From the NCBI RefSeq assembly GCF_000312025.1, contig NZ_HE978593.1, positions 484,151-523,821 on the forward strand: DNA of 39,671 nucleotides, read 5' to 3'. The notes under the pieces were generated by a model. That model saw only the letters and a list, made by a program, of their open reading frames with translations. It was not told where the DNA came from and ran no database searches. Of the stretch, positions 36,308 through 39,671 are shown piece after piece. This DNA is from Peptoniphilus timonensis JC401 (GTDB lineage: Bacteria; Bacillota; Clostridia; Tissierellales; Peptoniphilaceae). The translations under genes and the position numbers were made by a program. The stretch's first letter is position 1, and every line of letters begins with the position of its first letter.

Positions 36308-37554
36308 TCAGTTTAATATTCTTGATTCATCGACAGTTTTTGGATTTATCACGATTGCATCGTTCACAGTTAAAGTCTTATAGGATTTATCACCTATACT
36401 TATAACTGACTGTTTATTTCCCTTGTTTATAAATACGGTATCGTTAGATTCACTTACTATTTCAACTGGAACAAATTTAACAAGTCCTTTTATTTCTTGT
36501 ACATAAACACCAATTAGATTATTTCTTTCAATCAATGTGGATTTAGGAATTTCAAATCCCTTTGTTTTATTTACAATTATTTTTCCTTCATGAACTCTAT
36601 TAGAATACATATTTTCAAAATATCTATCGAGACTGACAATAATAACAGCATGATTATCATCTTTGTTAATTTGTTCAACTACTCCATAAATATCTTCGAT
36701 TTCTGGAATTTGAATCTTTACAGAATCTCCAACATTATAATTTGATATATTTGAGGCATTGTTTATTGTACAAGCTAGTTTCCAATTTAAGTTATTAATT
36801 ATCTTAAAAAGAGGATCTCCATTTTTTACTCTAGTTTCCATTTCAAGATTTTTAAAAGAATAATTTTTTTCCAAGTATTTATATGTAAACTTGTTTAAAT
36901 CATCAATTTTAAAATGTTCTTCATTTCCATCTATTTTATAAGAAACAATTCCACTAAATTCTGATTTATAAGAAAAATTATATTTTGAGATCTTTTCTTC
37001 CAAATCATCTTTTTTAATATTTAATTCTTCTTCTGAAAGCTCTAAATATTCTTTTAATTCAGCAGCATTAATATTCTCATTAATTTCACTATCAGTAGAA
37101 TTTAAATCAAAATACACTCCTGAAAAATTATTGTTTTTTATTTGTTCTTGTAAATTTTTAGTAAATCCTTTACTATTCTCTCTTTCAACTGGCTCTATAC
37201 CTTTTTTTATTTTAATAGCTGCATTAATTCTTGTTAATTCATCATTAAGAGATGACACATCTTCCATTAAATTTAAATTTGCAATCTCATAACCCGAAGG
37301 GACTTTTTGACCTTCACTGGCATGAAATACAACTATTCCATCTCCCTTTGCAAAATATGCTTTTTCTTCAAAGATATTATAGATTGTTGTGTCAATGTCT
37401 TTTTCAAAAGTGGTTAAAGTTGGAAAAATAGTCTTATAATCACTTATACGATTTCCTCTTATTAACTTTCCGAAAATCATTAGCAAAAATAAAATAATTA
37501 TACAAGCAATAACTCTTCTTCTAAAATATTTATTTTTTTTAAAGATCTACTCAA
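36308..37554 (-). CDS. HlyD-like membrane-anchored adaptor protein next to sepF (frameshifted near start)
   Basis: About 415 aa. A basic N-terminus and one membrane helix (RRRVIACIIILFLLMIFGKLI) precede an extracytoplasmic region with a biotinyl-lipoyl-like segment (GDGIVVFHASEGQKVPSGYEI), a short helical section, a second barrel (FSGIVSYKIDG) and a beta-rich end. This HlyD/membrane-fusion-like layout recurs beside yggS-sepF in clostridia; no transport partner lies nearby. The best start is TTG at 37554 with AGGTGG five bases before it. That start reaches the rest only if a run of eight A (37540-37533) is really nine, giving MSRSLKKNKYFRRR. Uninterrupted reading starts only at TTG 37486, inside the membrane helix. 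Confidence 0.75.
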
Positions 37555-37576
37555 AAAACCACCTATTTACTAAATA

Positions 37577-37582
37577 ATTATA
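37577..37582 (-). promoter_or_regulatory. Probable promoter of the adaptor-yggS-sepF operon (extended -10)
   Basis: On the - strand TGATATAAT (TATAAT at 37582-37577) lies in the gap after gpsA. There is a perfect -10 with upstream TG; the -35 (TTTCTT at 17-base spacing) is weak. Confidence 0.5.
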
Positions 37583-37605
37583 TCATAAAGTCTTCTAATA
37601 AGAAA

Positions 37606-38612
37606 TTATTCGAAAAAGATTTGCTCAATTTCATCTTTGTTCTTCCTAGTCATCAACTCATAAACAGCTTTATTAGGATCATAACCTTCGTATAAAACTC
37701 TATAAAGTGCTTTTGTGATTGGCATTTCGATTCCTTTTACTTGAGAAAGTTTATATGCAGATTTTACAGTTTTCACTCCCTCAACTACTTGACCAACTTC
37801 TTTGCAAGCTTCATCCATTGACTTGCCTTCACCAATTAATATACCTGCTCTTCTATTTCTTGAGTGTATACTAGTACATGTAACTATTAAATCACCAATT
37901 CCAGATAGTCCATTAAAGGTGTGAGGATTTGCTCCAAGAGATATTCCAAGTTTACTCATTTCATAAATACCACGAGTCATAAGTGCTGCCTTAGTATTAT
38001 CACCATAGCCTAAACCATCATTCATCCCTGCTGCTAAAGCTATTATATTTTTTAAAGCACCACCCATTTCTACACCAACTAAATCTGGATTAGTGTAAAT
38101 TCTAAATATAGGTGTTGAAAATTCTTTTTGAATTAGTTGAGCAACTTCAAGATTTTCTGAAGATGATACAAGAGTTGTTGGTATATCTTTACCAACTTCT
38201 TCAGCATGAGATGGTCCTGATAAAGCTACAAAGGGATTATCTTTTAATATTTCTTTGGAAATTTCTGATATTCTATCTAGGCTTTCAACTTCTATTCCTT
38301 TGGAAAGATTAACAATAATTGTATCCTTAGAAATTTTATCTTTTATTTTATTTAAAATTTCTCTTGTACTAGAAGTCGGTACTCCAATTATAAAAGCATC
38401 TATTCCATCAAGCACACTTTCTAAATTATTTGTTAAGTTAATTTCTTTTCAAACTTAGCCCCTGGAAGATATTTTGAATTTTCTTTATTTATTTTAATAT
38501 CTTCAATAACTTCTTCGTTTCGGATATAAAAATTAACTTTGTGGCCCTTATTAGATAGTAACCTTGCTATTGCAGTTCCCCAACTTCCTCCTCCACAAAG
38601 AGTTAGATTCAT
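37606..38612 (-). CDS. gpsA: Glycerol-3-phosphate dehydrogenase [NAD(P)+] (frameshifted)
   Basis: Makes sn-glycerol 3-phosphate for phospholipids, the acceptor used by PlsY. The N-terminal part from ATG 38612 reads MNLTLCGGGSWGTAIARLLS (Rossmann GGGSWGTA) to YLPGAKFEK. The second frame continues NLESVLDGIDAFIIGVP, then VNLSKGIE, ALSGPSHAEEV, GGALKNIIALAAGMNDGLG, NTKAALMTRG and FNGLSGIGDLIVTC. The frames join if one A is added near 38442-38449 (GAAAAG to GAAAAAG), giving KFEKEINLTNNLE and a 335-aa protein. The start overlaps the plsY stop as ATGA. No T/A run longer than four is involved, but the lesion type is the same. Confidence 0.88.
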
Positions 38613-39199
38613 TTTTTACCTCCTATTTTATTCTCATTACCTGACATAATTCTTTTTATATTTTCCTTATGTCTTATTATTCCAATAATTGAAACTATAT
38701 CAATAAGAATAATGTTATAAATTGAAAGGTCTGACATAAAGCTGTAAACGATAATAATTGATACAAAAAATAAAATTGAACCTAAAGAAACCATTTTTGT
38801 AATTATAGTTGCCAATAACCATACTATATAACAAATCAGTGTAAGCGGAAAATTAAATAAAGCTAATGCTCCTAAAGTTGTAGCTACTCCTTTTCCACCT
38901 TTAAAATTCATATAAAATGGAAAATCGTGTCCAATTACTGCACCAAGTATTCCTAGAGGAACAAAGTTATATCCAAATAATTTTCTTATTAAGACAGTTA
39001 CAATAGCTCCCTTTAAAAAATCAATTAAAAATGTTAAAACTCCTGCTTTTTTACCAAGAACCCTCATAGCATTTGTTGTTCCAGCATTACCAGAACCGTA
39101 TTTCCTAATATCTTTATTTAAAAAAATATTACCAATTATATATGAACCTGAAATAGTTCCTAACAAATAGGAAATAACTAAAGTTAAGATATAATTCAT
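38609..39199 (-). CDS. plsY: Glycerol-3-phosphate acyltransferase PlsY
   Basis: Membrane acyltransferase that moves acyl groups from acyl-phosphate to glycerol 3-phosphate, 196 aa. Motif 1 GSGNAGTTNAMRVLGKKAG, motif 2 GHDFPFYMNFKGGKGVAT and five or so hydrophobic helices identify it. It acts directly on the product of the downstream gene gpsA. It overlaps der at its start (4 bases) and gpsA at its end (ATGA), forming a der-plsY-gpsA operon, the usual Firmicute order. Confidence 0.95.
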   Translation of the reverse strand: MNYILTLVISYLLGTISGSYIIGNIFLNKDIRKYGSGNAGTTNAMRVLGKKAGVLTFLIDFLKGAIVTVLIRKLFGYNFVPLGILGAVIGHDFPFYMNFKGGKGVATTLGALALFNFPLTLICYIVWLLATIITKMVSLGSILFFVSIIIVYSFMSDLSIYNIILIDIVSIIGIIRHKENIKRIMSGNENKIGGKK

Positions 39200-39671
39200 C
39201 TTCTAGGTCCCTTATCTGATCTTTCGTTAGTTCTATTTTTTAGCTCTAAAATAATTGGAGTTCCATCAAAAGAATAAGTATCTCTAATTTGATTTTCGAT
39301 ATACCTCAAATAAGAAAAATGGAAAAGTTCTTTATCATTAACAGATAAAAGAAATTTTGGCGGTCTTACGCTTACTTGAGACCCATAATAAAGTTTACCA
39401 CGCTTACCTTTGTCTGATGGTGGTTGATTCATTAATACAGCTTTATTAAGTATGTCGTTTAACACACCAGTTTGTATTCTATGATTGTAGTTGTTATTCA
39501 CAAGTTCAATCATATCTAAAAATTCATCAACTCTTTGTCCAGTTTTTGCAGATATGAAAACTATTGGAGCATAGGAAACAAAAGGAAGCTCTTCTCTTAT
39601 TTTCTTTTCAAAGTTCTTCATAGTTTTTGTCTCTTTTTCAAGAGCATCCCACTTATTTACAGCAATTATAA
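39196..39671 (-). CDS. der: Ribosome biogenesis GTPase Der/EngA, C-terminal part (partial)
   Basis: The open frame runs off the right edge of the window, so only the last 157 or so residues are present. It begins IIAVNKWDALEKETKTM, where NKWD is the G4 guanine-specificity motif of the second GTPase domain. PIVFISAKTGQRV (G5) and the C-terminal KH-like domain (LYYGSQVSVRPPKFLLSVND, SYLRYIENQIRDTYSFDGTP) follow. Der has two GTPase domains and assists 50S assembly. The end overlaps plsY. Confidence 0.95.
   Translation of the reverse strand, partial: IIAVNKWDALEKETKTMKNFEKKIREELPFVSYAPIVFISAKTGQRVDEFLDMIELVNNNYNHRIQTGVLNDILNKAVLMNQPPSDKGKRGKLYYGSQVSVRPPKFLLSVNDKELFHFSYLRYIENQIRDTYSFDGTPIILELKNRTNERSDKGPRR

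Noticed and set aside
38112-38458. Two overlapping + strand frames opposite gpsA
   Set aside because: Antisense shadows over conserved gpsA motifs; Leu/Ile/Phe-rich low-complexity products.
1-39671. CRISPR array, tRNA or rRNA genes
   Set aside because: No regularly spaced repeats, and no cloverleaf or rRNA signature sequences seen on either strand; the only gap over 300 bp (18269-18861) does not contain one.

Overview
The window is a dense stretch of chromosomal housekeeping genes from a low-G+C (strongly A+T-rich) Firmicute. Gene order and protein features (infB-rbfA-nrnA-truB-ribF-rpsO-pnp, ftsK-rimO-pgsA-cinA-recA, lexA/yneA divergent pair, miaB-mutS-mutL-miaA, ylmE/yggS-sepF-ylmH-lspA, rqcH, rny) point to an anaerobic clostridial relative. 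I would guess the Tissierellia/Peptoniphilaceae group (Parvimonas, Helcococcus, Anaerococcus and similar), but the genus cannot be settled from the sequence alone. I see no rRNA, tRNA, CRISPR array, intact insertion sequence or prophage.

Layout. Positions 1-16106 are read on the + strand: the tail of infB, then ribosome maturation and RNA/cofactor genes (rbfA, nrnA, truB, ribF), rpsO with a structured leader, pnp, dut, ftsK, rimO, pgsA, cinA and recA. A four-gene block follows that looks like an Mre11/Rad50 (SbcD/SbcC) type nuclease-ATPase in which the Rad50-like ATPase is split into separate polypeptides. yerC (16209-16529, +) has its own promoter and shares a bidirectional terminator with rqcH on the other strand. 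Positions 16548-22516 are on the - strand: rqcH, a 593-bp gene-free region, a secreted copper-amine-oxidase-N-like protein, a XerC/D recombinase, rny and a YneA-like LysM protein. The yneA-like gene and lexA (+) diverge across a control region with a tandem array of LexA-box-like 12-mers. From 23429 to the right edge everything is on the - strand. In transcription order (right to left) it runs der (partial), plsY, gpsA, a HlyD-like adaptor, yggS, sepF, ylmH, lspA, rluD-type synthase, an FAD protein, miaB, mutS, mutL, miaA and a methionine-gamma-lyase-family PLP enzyme.

How the genes work together: the left arm covers translation initiation, ribosome biogenesis and RNA turnover, then chromosome segregation and recombination. 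The centre is an SOS module (LexA, a probable SOS division inhibitor, RecA nearby) plus RNase Y. The right arm covers mismatch repair, tRNA modification, division/envelope growth (SepF cluster, LspA) and phospholipid synthesis (GpsA, PlsY, PgsA).

Two features stand out. First, eight genes (nrnA, sbcD-like, rqcH, the signal peptide of the copper-amine-oxidase-like protein, mutS, lspA, the HlyD-like adaptor, gpsA) are each broken by one single-base indel at or beside an A/T run. Correcting one base in each restores a full-length family member, so these look like sequencing or assembly errors, although real slippage cannot be excluded. Second, the split Rad50-like cassette directly downstream of recA is the best candidate here for an under-described system.
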